DNA from: Virgibacillus_F necropolis_A | GTDB taxonomy: Bacteria; Bacillota; Bacilli; Bacillales; Amphibacillaceae | Length of the DNA: 64,000 nucleotides | Direction: 5' to 3' | Assembly (NCBI RefSeq): GCF_044793635.1 | Contig: NZ_CP084992.1 | Location: forward strand, 2,418,001-2,482,000 | Shown: in pieces, positions 34,527 through 43,353 of the stretch | Position numbering within the stretch: position 1 is the stretch's first letter | How the letters are laid out: each line of letters opens with the position of its first letter | Notes under the pieces: generated by a model | Database searches by the model: none | What the model saw: the letters and a program-made list of their open reading frames with translations, nothing else | What the model was told of the DNA's origin: nothing | Made by a program: the position numbers and the translations under genes

Positions 34527-36839
34527 ATGAATCGAAAAGCTGACGACCGTGCTGCTGAGCAACGTCGAGTGGATAATGTAGTGCGTGAAATTAAGAAAAA
34601 GGCAGCTGGATTGTATCATAAAGCCCAGGGACTGAAAGAGAGTGTTATCAATCTCAGGAAAGACTTTTGGGAAGATGTTAAGGTGAACTTGGATGAGCCC
34701 GATGATGTAATCGAAACGCAAGCTAGTATAAAACAACAAGCAGAACTACTATCAGACAAAGAAAGAGGTCATGGAAAACTTAATGAACACCTTAAAACAT
34801 TAAATAAACTAAAAGAGTCACCATATTTTGGTCGAATTGATTTTTTAGAAGACAGGGAGTCTAATGAAGATCAGATATACATTGGTGTAGCTTCCATGAT
34901 GGATAAGGAAGATGAAAATTTTTTAATATATGATTGGCGTGCCCCTATTTCTAGTATGTACTATGATTTTTCACCCGGTGAAGCGTCCTATGAAACGGTG
35001 GAGGGCACTATTACAGGTGAAGTTACATTGAAAAGACAATTCATCATAAAGAATGGATATCTCACTGGAATGTTTGATACAGGTGTAACCATTGGAGATA
35101 AGCTTCTACAACAGGCACTTGGAAATAACGCCAGCACTTCCATGAAAAGTATTGTAGCAACTATACAAAAAGAGCAAAACCAAATAATACGTAATGAAAC
35201 TAGTAAGTATCTTATCGTTCAAGGTGTGGCGGGAAGCGGGAAAACCTCGGCGGCCCTACAACGTATTGCATATTTGATGTATCGTTACCGTGAAGTGCTT
35301 AGCGGAGAAAACATTATTCTATTTTCACCAAATCCATTGTTTGCAAGTTATGTTGCGAAAGTCCTTCCTGAATTAGGGGAGGAAAATATGCGACAAACTA
35401 CCTTTTTAGATTACCTAGAAGCAAAAATCGAGTCACATATTTCTATTGAATCACCATTCAAACAAATGGAAACTGTCTTAACAGGGGAAAAAGATAGTAA
35501 TTATGCTATTAAAATGGAAAGTATTAATTATAAATCAAGTATAGAGTTTAAAGATGTAATCGATGGCTTTGTTTCTAAGTTAGGTCAAGACGGTTTACTT
35601 TTTAAAAATATCACTTTCCGTAAACAAGTTCTTGTATCGAAAGAACAAATTAGTGAGTATTTTTACTCACTAGATCAATCAATAGCTATACCGAATCGGA
35701 TGGAACTCGTTTCGAAATGGTTAATAAAAGAAATAAGCAAACTTCAGAAGCAAGAGCAGAAAGAAGACTGGGTATTAGATGAGATAGAGTTGTTAGATAA
35801 AGAGGATTTCCTTCGAGCACACCGAAACGTTGAAGGTGATAGTGAAGATCATGATACATTAATTAACGAAGAAAACTATTTAAGGAAAGAATTGGTTAGA
35901 AAAAGATTTGCATCCATAAAAAAACAAGTAAGGAAAATGGGCTTTGTGCACATACTTGCGACTTATCGGAAATTATTTAGTGAATGGAACTTTAGTGAAC
36001 AACCTTTACATTGGGATAAAATTTGTGTTCAAACATTCGCGGAACTGTCTAATAAGTTTTTAACATGGGAGGATGCAACACCATTTGTATACTTCCAAGG
36101 TCTCCTGATAGGTGACACTGCAGATCGATCTATACGGCATCTGTTTATTGATGAGGCTCAGGATTATTCTGCATTTCAATATGCGTATTTTCAACAAGTA
36201 TTTCCTTTTACAAAAATGACTTTATTGGGAGATTTAAACCAGGGAATATATCAACATGCAACACAGGAATATGCATTTTTACCGGAGGAGATAAGAGAGA
36301 GGTACGAAACAATCAGTTTGAACCAAAGTTATCGTTCTACTAAGCAAATTGTTGAATTTACCAGATGTTTTGCCGCTGGAGGGGAATTAATTCAACCGTT
36401 TAACCGGGATGGTGAAAAGCCTGAACTTGTGAAGGTTGAAAGTAGTGCAAATAGAAATGAACAGTTGATTAAAATGGTAAATAAGCTACTCGAAGATGGT
36501 CATGAAACAATAGCAATTATCTGTAAAACATTAAAAGAAAGTGAAGCGTTATTTGATTTATTAAGCGGAAAATTGTCTGTTAAACTAATAGATGAAGATA
36601 CACATACTTTCCAAAAAGGAGTACTGATTCTTCCGGTCTATTGGGCAAAAGGGATTGAATTTGATGCGGTAATCATACCTGATGCATCACATCAACAATA
36701 TGCAGGTGAATCTTCGAGAAACCTCTTCTATACGGCTTGTACAAGAGCAATGCATGAACTTATTATGTTTACGATAAATGAACCATGTGCTTTCATACAA
36801 GAATCCCCATCCGAAAAGTATAAAATATTAGGCGAATAA
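34527..36839 (+). CDS. helD: RNA polymerase recycling helicase HelD
   Basis: A 770-aa superfamily 1 ATPase (B. subtilis HelD/YvgS is 774 aa). The N-terminal helical arm is rich in charged residues (1-100). Walker A VQGVAGSGKTSAALQRIAY is near 232, Walker B HLFIDEAQDYS near 538, and the C-terminal 2A domain has LNQSYRST and WAKGIEFDAVII. HelD binds RNA polymerase and removes it from stalled complexes. SD gggg lies before the ATG. It is a single gene with its own terminator. Confidence 0.92.
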   Translation: MNRKADDRAAEQRRVDNVVREIKKKAAGLYHKAQGLKESVINLRKDFWEDVKVNLDEPDDVIETQASIKQQAELLSDKERGHGKLNEHLKTLNKLKESPYFGRIDFLEDRESNEDQIYIGVASMMDKEDENFLIYDWRAPISSMYYDFSPGEASYETVEGTITGEVTLKRQFIIKNGYLTGMFDTGVTIGDKLLQQALGNNASTSMKSIVATIQKEQNQIIRNETSKYLIVQGVAGSGKTSAALQRIAYLMYRYREVLSGENIILFSPNPLFASYVAKVLPELGEENMRQTTFLDYLEAKIESHISIESPFKQMETVLTGEKDSNYAIKMESINYKSSIEFKDVIDGFVSKLGQDGLLFKNITFRKQVLVSKEQISEYFYSLDQSIAIPNRMELVSKWLIKEISKLQKQEQKEDWVLDEIELLDKEDFLRAHRNVEGDSEDHDTLINEENYLRKELVRKRFASIKKQVRKMGFVHILATYRKLFSEWNFSEQPLHWDKICVQTFAELSNKFLTWEDATPFVYFQGLLIGDTADRSIRHLFIDEAQDYSAFQYAYFQQVFPFTKMTLLGDLNQGIYQHATQEYAFLPEEIRERYETISLNQSYRSTKQIVEFTRCFAAGGELIQPFNRDGEKPELVKVESSANRNEQLIKMVNKLLEDGHETIAIICKTLKESEALFDLLSGKLSVKLIDEDTHTFQKGVLILPVYWAKGIEFDAVIIPDASHQQYAGESSRNLFYTACTRAMHELIMFTINEPCAFIQESPSEKYKILGE

Positions 36840-36842
36840 ACT

Positions 36843-36874
36843 AAGGGAATTCCATAAACGGAATTCCCTTTTAA
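36843..36874 (+). terminator. Terminator of helD
   Basis: Perfect stem aagggaattcc / ggaattccctt followed by tttaaaat. Confidence 0.85.
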
Positions 36875-36972
36875 AATATATAATACCCAATATATTTATC
36901 AAAAAAGAGGGTTTTTTGTTGAAAGTATCGAAATTAGAACTAATAGTTTATAAAAATAAATGAGGTGTTGAG

Positions 36973-37323
36973 ATGAATCCAATTATTAATCAAATAGGAA
37001 CTGTCTTTGTACCAGTGCGTAACATTGAAAAAGCAAGGGATTGGTATTGTGATATTTTAGGATTGCCTGTGACTGAGGAGGTTTTATTTGGTCACTTATA
37101 TGTTATACCAATGCAAGGAACGGGGATAGTTCTGGACAGCAAAATTTATCAGCCGGAACGAATTTATCAAAGTCCGCCATTCCACTTTAATACATCTGAC
37201 ATTGAAAAGGCTTATGAATTTATGAAAGAAATGGGAGTAGAGATGGTGACAGAGGTTGAACATAATCAATGGTTTAATTTTAGAGATCCAGATGGAAATG
37301 TACTGATGATTTGTGAGTGCTAG
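36973..37323 (+). CDS. VOC-family (glyoxalase-like) protein
   Basis: A 116-aa single-module protein: IGTVFVPVRNIEKARDWYCDILGLPV at the start, PFHFNTSDIEKAYEFMKEMG in the middle and WFNFRDPDGNVLMICEC at the end, a typical VOC sequence with a metal-binding His and Glu pattern (GHLYVIP, MICE). The substrate is unknown. SD gaggtg precedes the ATG. It lies 140 nt after helD behind its own start. Confidence 0.83.
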   Translation: MNPIINQIGTVFVPVRNIEKARDWYCDILGLPVTEEVLFGHLYVIPMQGTGIVLDSKIYQPERIYQSPPFHFNTSDIEKAYEFMKEMGVEMVTEVEHNQWFNFRDPDGNVLMICEC

Positions 37324-37361
37324 TGAGAGGTGCGGGTTAGTATTGTATAAGAAGTCATTAA

Positions 37362-37400
37362 AAAATATCGAGTAGCCACTTGAGTGGCACCCGATATTTT
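37362..37400. terminator. Bidirectional terminator between the VOC gene and lipA
   Basis: Stem aaaatatcgRgtRgccac / gtggcacccgatatttt with a 4-nt loop; T-runs on both strands. Confidence 0.85.
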
Positions 37401-37416
37401 AATGGAAACATTTACA

Positions 37417-38361
37417 TCAAAAAGTAAAGTCGACCTGCTTTTTTTCGTTCGTTTCGTATTCTTTCATATACTTAATTCTGCGTTGTGCTGATGTTTGACT
37501 AACTTGTTCATCCGCATGGTAGGAAGAACGAACAAGTGGTCCAGATTCACAATGCTGGAAGCCTTTTTTCAGCGCTATTTCTTTGAGTTCAGCAAACTCA
37601 TCTGGATGATAGTATTTCTCAACTTTCAGGTGTTTTTTAGTTGGCTGCAAATATTGACCAATTGTCATAATATCCACATTATGAGCCAAGAGATCGTCCA
37701 TTGCCTGCACAATTTCTTCCTTCGTTTCACCTAAACCTAACATGATACTTGATTTAGTCGGGGTCTTAGGTGCAATTTCTTTCACCCGTTCTAATAATTG
37801 TAAGGATCGATCATACATCGCACGGGCGCGTACTTTCTTGGTCAATCGTCTTACTGTTTCAATGTTATGGTTAAAAATATCTGGTTCACTATCCATCAAT
37901 GTATGAAGACTCTCGTAATCACCTTTCATATCCGATGGTAAAATTTCAATTGTACATCCAGGGTTAGCGCGGCGAATAGCGCGAACTGTTTCAGCAAAAA
38001 CAGCAGCACCGCCATCCTTCAAGTCATCCCGTGCAACCGCAGTTACAACTGAATGCTTTAAGCCCATGATAGCGACCGACTCAGCTACCCTTTCTGGCTC
38101 ACCCCAGTCCAGTTCATTAGGAAGCCCGGTTTTTACTGCGCAAAAACGACAGCCCCTCGTGCATGTGTCACCTAAAATCATAAACGTAGCGGTTTTTCTT
38201 TCGCTCCAGCATTCATGGATGTTTGGGCAACGAGCTTCTTCACAAACGGTATTTAAATTCTTTTCCCGCATCAGTTTTTTCAATTTATTATAAGATTTGT
38301 TCGTATTAATTTTTGTTTTAAGCCACTCTGGTTTTCGTATGTATTCTTCTTGTTTTGTCAC
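37417..38361 (-). CDS. lipA: Lipoyl synthase
   Basis: A 314-aa radical-SAM enzyme that inserts two sulfurs into protein-bound octanoyl chains. Both iron-sulfur clusters are visible: the auxiliary C-x4-C-x5-C (CEEARCPNIHEC, about 39-50) and the radical-SAM CTRGCRFC (about 65-72). HNIETVRRL and MLGLGE are family motifs, and the C-terminal RSSYHADEQ is present. It begins with GTG after gaggag and follows lipM by 3 nt, forming a two-gene lipoate operon that ends in a bidirectional terminator. Confidence 0.95.
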   Translation of the reverse strand: MTKQEEYIRKPEWLKTKINTNKSYNKLKKLMREKNLNTVCEEARCPNIHECWSERKTATFMILGDTCTRGCRFCAVKTGLPNELDWGEPERVAESVAIMGLKHSVVTAVARDDLKDGGAAVFAETVRAIRRANPGCTIEILPSDMKGDYESLHTLMDSEPDIFNHNIETVRRLTKKVRARAMYDRSLQLLERVKEIAPKTPTKSSIMLGLGETKEEIVQAMDDLLAHNVDIMTIGQYLQPTKKHLKVEKYYHPDEFAELKEIALKKGFQHCESGPLVRSSYHADEQVSQTSAQRRIKYMKEYETNEKKQVDFTF

Positions 38362-38364
38362 CTG

Positions 38365-39189
38365 TCACACACTCCTCTGATGATATAAATTCCATTCTTC
38401 TTGGGTATATTTAGTCTTCGCTAACTCATGAACCTCTTCCCATTGACTATCAGATAGTTCTAGTGGAACCAAATCCATATGTAACTCCGTTTGGAATCCC
38501 TTCCGAAATGCTTCTCTCAAATCATCGTATGTATGTCGCTTCTTGGTGATTTCGTTTATGGTAATTGCTTTTTCTGAAAAAGCTTTACGCTTTTTTTCCC
38601 TTATTTTTTCAGTTGGAAACCTGAACAAATCAAATAGCATGTCTTTATTCATGCTCATTGGAATGGATCCATGCTGCAATAAAACGCCTTGCTTTCGGGT
38701 TTGTGCATTTCCGCATATCTTTTTGCCGTCAACAACCATTTCATAAAAGGCAGGCTGTTCAAAACAGACATCTGTTCTCGTGCTGCTTTTTTCTTGAATC
38801 GTGTAATCTGCTGGAATCCCTAAATTCTTATAGCCTTTTAAAATTCCTTTTGAAAGCATGTAGTATGCTGAACGAATTGTTTTAGGAATATAGTCTTTGT
38901 TCTCCGATACGACGATGCTGTAGGTCAACTCATCATCATGCAATACAGCACTTCCGCCGGTTAAACGTCGTACAAATTCACAGCTATGTTTTTCTACATT
39001 TGGAAAATCTATCGCCCGTTCTGCATTCTGGAAATGACCAACAGAAAGACTCGGTTTTGACCAGCCGTAAAACCGTAATGTAGGCGGAATCTTCCCTTCA
39101 CTATGCCAGTTAAGCAATACCTCATCCAACGCCATATTGACCGCAGCACTATGATAACCAGTATCTATGAATCCCCATGGTTCATTCAA
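38365..39189 (-). CDS. lipM: Octanoyltransferase LipM
   Basis: A 274-aa protein of the lipoate-protein-ligase/biotin-ligase fold. RRLTGGSAVLHDDELTYS and MVVDGKKICGNAQTRKQGVLLQHGSI are the family motifs; the Cys of TDVCFEQPAFYEM (about residue 147) corresponds to the acyl-thioester Cys of B. subtilis LipM, which moves octanoate from acyl carrier protein to GcvH. The start is TTG at 39189, after ggggggg; a nearby ATG is out of frame. The operon lipM-lipA lies directly downstream of a TPP riboswitch, so its expression is predicted to be switched by thiamin pyrophosphate. Confidence 0.9.
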   Translation of the reverse strand: MNEPWGFIDTGYHSAAVNMALDEVLLNWHSEGKIPPTLRFYGWSKPSLSVGHFQNAERAIDFPNVEKHSCEFVRRLTGGSAVLHDDELTYSIVVSENKDYIPKTIRSAYYMLSKGILKGYKNLGIPADYTIQEKSSTRTDVCFEQPAFYEMVVDGKKICGNAQTRKQGVLLQHGSIPMSMNKDMLFDLFRFPTEKIREKKRKAFSEKAITINEITKKRHTYDDLREAFRKGFQTELHMDLVPLELSDSQWEEVHELAKTKYTQEEWNLYHQRSV

Positions 39190-39247
39190 ATTGTTTCACC
39201 CCCCCAATTTCACAGTCAGTCGAGAAGTAAGCTCACTTCATTTATTT

Positions 39248-39288
39248 TATCCAAATAAAAAAACTGCATTCCCCTAGGAGAATGCAGT
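39248..39288 (-). terminator. Expression-platform terminator of the TPP riboswitch
   Basis: Stem actgcattcYcc / ggRgaatgcagt (39263-39288), followed on the minus strand by ttttttt. It lies between the aptamer and the lipM start. Its ctagggg segment can compete with the 5' part of the aptamer. Confidence 0.85.
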
Positions 39289-39327
39289 CTATTGTGTAAG
39301 TAATTATGTAAAAATATACACGTCGAC

Positions 39328-39420
39328 CACACTTCCCCACGCTAGTATTATCTATTTCGGGTAAAAGGGTCAGAACAAGAGCAGTCCTTCTCAGCCATTT
39401 AAATAGCCCCCCTAGTGTTT
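39328..39420 (-). promoter_or_regulatory. TPP (THI-box) riboswitch aptamer
   Basis: Read on the minus strand, the consensus parts appear in order: P1 5' strand acact, then AGGGGGGC, GGCTGAGA, ACCCTTT, a GATAATaCTAGCGT block (consensus GGATAATRCCAGCGTA) and GGGGAAGTGT, which closes P1 (acact / agtgt). These are the pyrimidine-sensing and pyrophosphate-sensing arms of the TPP aptamer. A terminator follows 40 nt later, then lipM after 70 nt with no other gene between. Binding of TPP is expected to end transcription early. Confidence 0.88.
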
Positions 39421-39446
39421 CCATTTATATGCAGTTTTCTATATTT

Positions 39447-39475
39447 ATCTTAACGAGTAAAAGGGGGATTGTAAA
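39447..39475 (-). promoter_or_regulatory. Candidate promoter of the TPP riboswitch-lipMA transcript
   Basis: Minus strand TTTACA, 17 bp, TAAGAT, about 20 nt upstream of the aptamer. The -10 is weak. Confidence 0.45.
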
Positions 39476-39510
39476 GGAGGAAATATCAGATAACAGTCGA
39501 TGGCATTTTT

Positions 39511-39593
39511 AGAAAACTTGGCTTATCGCCAAGCCTTAGTTGCACTTATGCAGTAAGAAAGGATTTATGCTTTCTTAACTGCTTAAAAAGGAC
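39511..39593. repeat. AGAAAACTTGGC repeat family, copy B
   Basis: Begins AGAAAACTTGGCTTATCGCC; a first stem is CTTGGC-TTATC-GCCAAG, and a second is GCAGTAAGAAAG / CTTTCTTAACTGC. Almost identical to copy C at 61188-61262. With the riboswitch it accounts for the gap between lipM and the S66 peptidase gene. Confidence 0.7.
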
Positions 39594-39721
39594 TTTTCAA
39601 TTAAATGAAGAATATGTATGTATAGCTATTCTGGCATGCACGCTAGTTGAACCATAAAAGACACACTGTTTTTTCTAAAGAAATGTATTATACTAATAAA
39701 AAAATAATGGGGGATGCGACT

Positions 39722-40735
39722 ATGATTACATATCCAATTCTAAAAAAAGGAGCAACAATTGGTGTTACTGCACCATCATCTGGAGTAGAACCAGAGTTAC
39801 ATGACATGTTCAAGCAGGCATGCATTCGAAGTGAGGAACGGGGGTATCCGGTAGTATGCGGTGAGACCGTTTGGACACAGGATAAGGCTAAGTCTGCCTA
39901 TGCACAAGTAAGGGCAAAAGAATTTAATAAAATGATGCAGGATGAAAATATCGATATTATTATCCCTCCATGGGGTGGGGAGATTCTAATTGAGATAATG
40001 GACAAATTAGACTTTGATTCTTTTCAGAAAAAATGGGTTTTAGGTTATTCGGATATTAGTGTATTACTACTGGCCACCACATTGAAAACAGGAATGGCGA
40101 CAGCTCATGGAACTAATTTTGTAGATTTACGCGGGGAATACTCAGATGAAACAACAGCTATGTGGGAGAAAGTTTTATCAACGATAGAGGGGGAATCAAT
40201 CACCCAGTATTCATCTGACAAATTCCAAAAGACTTGGGATCATGAAAACTTATCACCAGTAGTGTTTCATTTAACGGAGCAAACGGAATGGAAAACTCTA
40301 TCGGGTGACTATGCCACGCTAAAAGGTAGACTGCTAGGCGGTTGTATAGATATAATCAGACATTTAATTGGTACACCATACGGAAATATTCATCGGTTTC
40401 AGAAAGAATCCATCAATAGCGAGCCTATCCTATGGTATTTTGAAAACTGTCAGTTAAACACAACAGATTTGCGCAGAACACTTATCCAGATGAAGCTAGC
40501 AGATTGGTTTGATAATTGTTCTGGGGTCATATTCGGTAGAAGCAGTGCGAATAAAACAGTTGAAAATTATGATGTAGAGGAAGTCTATAAAAATCTAGAA
40601 CAAGAGTTAAACATACCAATTATTTATGATATTGATTGTGGTCACGTCCCGCCGCAAGTTACGCTTATTAACGGTGCTTATGCTGAGGTTGAAGTACGGA
40701 GTGGGAAAGGTAAGCTTGTGCAATCCTTTAATTAG
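39722..40735 (+). CDS. S66-family peptidase (LD-carboxypeptidase / MccF-like)
   Basis: A 337-aa protein of the S66 serine peptidase family, which includes murein LD-carboxypeptidases and the microcin C immunity protein MccF. Family motifs: GATIGVTAPSSGV (about 10), PPWGGEILIEIM (about 83), GYSDIS with the nucleophile-region Ser (about 105), GGCIDIIRHL (about 222) and CGHVPPQ with the catalytic His (about 310). The ATG at 39722 has ggggga 8 nt upstream; in-frame codons further upstream are ignored. Cleavage of a murein peptide or a toxic peptide-nucleotide is possible; the choice cannot be made from sequence. Confidence 0.82.
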   Translation: MITYPILKKGATIGVTAPSSGVEPELHDMFKQACIRSEERGYPVVCGETVWTQDKAKSAYAQVRAKEFNKMMQDENIDIIIPPWGGEILIEIMDKLDFDSFQKKWVLGYSDISVLLLATTLKTGMATAHGTNFVDLRGEYSDETTAMWEKVLSTIEGESITQYSSDKFQKTWDHENLSPVVFHLTEQTEWKTLSGDYATLKGRLLGGCIDIIRHLIGTPYGNIHRFQKESINSEPILWYFENCQLNTTDLRRTLIQMKLADWFDNCSGVIFGRSSANKTVENYDVEEVYKNLEQELNIPIIYDIDCGHVPPQVTLINGAYAEVEVRSGKGKLVQSFN

Positions 40736-40818
40736 AATTTTCTGTCCGTAAAAAGCACAGATTAACAGGATGATAATTTATTTGATTGGTACAGTTGTAG
40801 TAGAAGGGGGAGGAAGAA

Positions 40819-41682
40819 ATGGAAGGTCTTAACCGGATGGCTAATAGCATTGATTTTATCGAAAATAATGTAGAAAATGAACTGAAAATTGATCAGGTGG
40901 CCACCGTTGCGTGCATGTCAAAATTCCACTATCAACGCATGTTCAGTATGTTGACAGGAGTGACAGTTGCTGAATACATCCGGAGAAGAAGGTTAACACT
41001 GGCAGCACAGGAGCTAACACATGCCAATCGCAAAGTGATCGATGTCGCGCTGAAGTATGGCTACGAGACACCAGAGTCATTTTCTAAAGCATTTCGTAAA
41101 ATTCACGGCATCAGCCCATCAGCTGTTCGCCAAAACAGTCAACAACTAAAGGCCTTTCCCAAGCTTTCCTTTCAAATTCAATTAAAGGGTGATGTGGAAA
41201 TGGAATACAAGATTGTTGAAAAAGATGCGTTTCAAGTAGTAGGAAAAGGGATTAGGACTTCGATTGTTAATGGCGAAAATCACCGGCAAATCCCAGCTTT
41301 TTGGGACGAATCAAACAGTAACGGGTTTGTAGAAGAGCTTGAAAAAGATTGCGGACCTATGAGTATAATGGGTGCTTGCATGGAGTTTGATGCTACTCAG
41401 GAGAAACTAACTTATTTCATTTGTGCTGAAAAAAACAAACAGGATATCCCATCAGACTGGGAGGAAAAGAAGATTCCAGCCTCTACATGGGCGGTGTTTG
41501 AATCAGTTGGGGCTATGCCAGATGCGATTCCAAAAACATGGGATCGAATTTTTTCCGAATGGTTCCCATCAACAGGTTATGAACATGCCAGTGGGCCTGA
41601 ACTAGAGGTATATTCTACGGAAGGTGATACAACTTCCGAGGATTACCGTTGTGAAATATGGATACCGATTGTGAAAAAGTAG
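40819..41682 (+). CDS. AraC-family regulator with GyrI-like effector domain
   Basis: A 287-aa protein. The N-terminal AraC double HTH occupies about residues 8-105 (IDQVATVACMSKFHYQRMFSMLTG, then VIDVALKYGYETPESFSKAFRKIHGISPSAVR). A C-terminal effector-binding (GyrI-like/BacR) domain occupies about 130-287 (EYKIVEKDAFQVVGKGIRT, STWAVFESVGAMP, ELEVYSTEG), as in the SoxS/Rob and BltR-like multidrug sensors. SD gggggagg precedes the ATG. No obvious target gene is adjacent. Confidence 0.85.
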   Translation: MEGLNRMANSIDFIENNVENELKIDQVATVACMSKFHYQRMFSMLTGVTVAEYIRRRRLTLAAQELTHANRKVIDVALKYGYETPESFSKAFRKIHGISPSAVRQNSQQLKAFPKLSFQIQLKGDVEMEYKIVEKDAFQVVGKGIRTSIVNGENHRQIPAFWDESNSNGFVEELEKDCGPMSIMGACMEFDATQEKLTYFICAEKNKQDIPSDWEEKKIPASTWAVFESVGAMPDAIPKTWDRIFSEWFPSTGYEHASGPELEVYSTEGDTTSEDYRCEIWIPIVKK

Positions 41683-41785
41683 TATATTTATTGAAAAACG
41701 CGTGTTGTGATTAGATGTGATAGTCAATCGACGGGAGTTGGCGAGTTTTGGAGATTCGGGTTCAGGGAAAAACATAGTAACATAA

Positions 41786-42106
41786 CTACAAGTATTTTTG
41801 GTAGTTTTGACGAACATAAAGGATACGCATAATCGTAACCTTTTTCTTATCATTCTGCGTTAAAAAGAAAATAATATAGTTATCGACGATTAATTTGCGA
41901 TATCCTTTTTGCTTTAAGACTTCATCTTTTACAAAGTTAGCAGAGTAAGGGAAGTCCTGTAAACGCATGATATTTTTTTCGATTCTATCTAAAATATGGT
42001 CTGCATAATTTATTGAAGTCGATTCTTCCATAACGTAAATGTATATTCTTTCTAAGTCACTGTTCGCTTTTTGGGTCATTTTAACGGTAAATTTACTATT
42101 TTCCAT
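41786..42106 (-). CDS. RelE/ParE-family toxin
   Basis: A 106-aa protein of the RelE/ParE toxin fold: AKNSDLERIYIYVMEES-type first helix, IEKNIMRLQDFPYSAN (the DFP turn), YRKLIVDNYIIFFLTQNDKKKVTIMRILYVRQNYQKYL at the end, typical of plasmid-stabilisation toxins. It should be an mRNA interferase or gyrase poison. It overlaps the antitoxin gene by 11 nt and is expressed with it. Confidence 0.83.
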   Translation of the reverse strand: MENSKFTVKMTQKANSDLERIYIYVMEESTSINYADHILDRIEKNIMRLQDFPYSANFVKDEVLKQKGYRKLIVDNYIIFFLTQNDKKKVTIMRILYVRQNYQKYL

Positions 42107-42359
42107 ATTTATTCCTTAAATTCTTAAATACTTCTTCACCATCCAGAAGAGAACCTTCATCTGATAATTGTGCTTCCGCTTCAGCAAGTTTCTTATAAAT
42201 ATCAGCTAAGGCGAGTTTCTTTTCGTATGTTTCCATGCTCATAACAACTAAATCGCCATAACCATTTTTGGTTATATAAACAGGCTCTTGGGATTCGTGG
42301 CACAGTTCAGATATTTCGGTGGTGTTTCTTAAGTCCTTAATCGGTCTAATTTCAGGCAT
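42096..42359 (-). CDS. Phd/YefM-family antitoxin
   Basis: An 87-aa protein. The N-terminal Phd/YefM domain (EIRPIKDLRNTTEISELC, EPVYITKNGYGDLVVMSMETYEK) binds DNA, and the acidic C-terminal helix (AEAEAQLSDEGSLLDGEEVF) should wrap the toxin. It is the first gene of the pair, with a strong SD (gaaggaggt). Autoregulation is expected for the family; no operator was identified with certainty. Confidence 0.85.
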   Translation of the reverse strand: MPEIRPIKDLRNTTEISELCHESQEPVYITKNGYGDLVVMSMETYEKKLALADIYKKLAEAEAQLSDEGSLLDGEEVFKNLRNKYGK

Positions 42360-42542
42360 ATAAATACCTCCTTCAAAATTATTATGACCTTATTATAGCA
42401 TAATTATGTATTTTATTAACGTTATGTGTTCAGAAGTTGATAAAAGCCTCTTTTTTAAATAGCAAATGATGAAGTTTGTACCTTCGGAAAGAAAGTCTGC
42501 TTGCCAATTGCTCCACAGGAAATGCCCGTATAAGAAAAGCTT

Positions 42543-42577
42543 CGTCATTCACTATTAAAGACTAGGCGAATGACGAG
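42543..42577 (-). terminator. Terminator of the trp operon
   Basis: Stem cgtcattc / gaatgacg with a loop of about 19 nt, 6 nt after the trpA stop. The T-tract is modest. Confidence 0.6.
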
Positions 42578-42582
42578 TTTTT

Positions 42583-43353
42583 CTAATCAGCCATTTTAAT
42601 TAAATCTTTTATTTCGTCCCTTTTTCCCTCATGGAATAAGTCAACAATCTTACTGCCAACAATAACCCCGTCACAATTTGCACCTAACTCTTTAGCTTGT
42701 TCAGGACTAGACACCCCAAATCCTGCTAAAACAGGCACACGAGAAATATTTTTCAGGTTTTGTAAAAAGCCTTTCACATTATCACCATGCGATGCTTTTG
42801 CGCCGGTTGTTCCTGTAACAGATACCGCGTATAAGAAACCTTCTGATCGTTTAGCAACTTCAGTAAGCCTGGATTCATCACTTGTTAAAGCAGCAAGTCT
42901 AATAAAAGCGATGGACTTTTCCTGAAGAAAACTACCAATATATGCTTCTTCCTCGAGTGGTAAATCCGGAATGATCACTCCATCAACGCAAGCTTCCATA
43001 CAGTCATTAGCAAATTGCTCAACCCCAAATATAAAAACTGGATTAAAGTAGGTCATCAAAATGATTGGAATGTCTCTATCTTTATTATCCTTTAGCGTCT
43101 GGAGAACACCTGAAAGTGTAGTTCCATTATTAAGTGCCCGTACTCCAGCATTTTGAATAGTAGGACCATCTGCGACCGGGTCAGAAAATGGAATGCCAAG
43201 CTCGATTGCATCCGCCCCGCACGATTGCAAAAACTCAATTCGTTCATCTAAATTTTCTAAGCCACCATCGCCAGCCATAATATATGGAATAAACAACTTT
43301 TCGTTCTTAGCTAATTTCTCTTGAAAAGCCTGATCAATACGTGATTTACTCAT
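42583..43353 (-). CDS. trpA: Tryptophan synthase alpha subunit
   Basis: A protein of about 256 aa, TIM barrel. Catalytic Glu lies in AIELGIPFSDPVADGPTIQ (about 47) and Asp in the same segment (about 58); the phosphate-binding loop is GFGVSSPEQAKELG. It cleaves indole-3-glycerol phosphate to indole, which is channelled to TrpB. I use the second ATG at 43353, 8 nt after ggaggg. It is the last gene of trpEGDCFBA and overlaps trpB. Confidence 0.95.
   Translation of the reverse strand: MSKSRIDQAFQEKLAKNEKLFIPYIMAGDGGLENLDERIEFLQSCGADAIELGIPFSDPVADGPTIQNAGVRALNNGTTLSGVLQTLKDNKDRDIPIILMTYFNPVFIFGVEQFANDCMEACVDGVIIPDLPLEEEAYIGSFLQEKSIAFIRLAALTSDESRLTEVAKRSEGFLYAVSVTGTTGAKASHGDNVKGFLQNLKNISRVPVLAGFGVSSPEQAKELGANCDGVIVGSKIVDLFHEGKRDEIKDLIKMAD

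Noticed and set aside
39242..39424. A 60-codon minus-strand frame upstream of lipM
   Set aside because: It coincides with the TPP aptamer and terminator; base conservation is that of the RNA, not of a protein.
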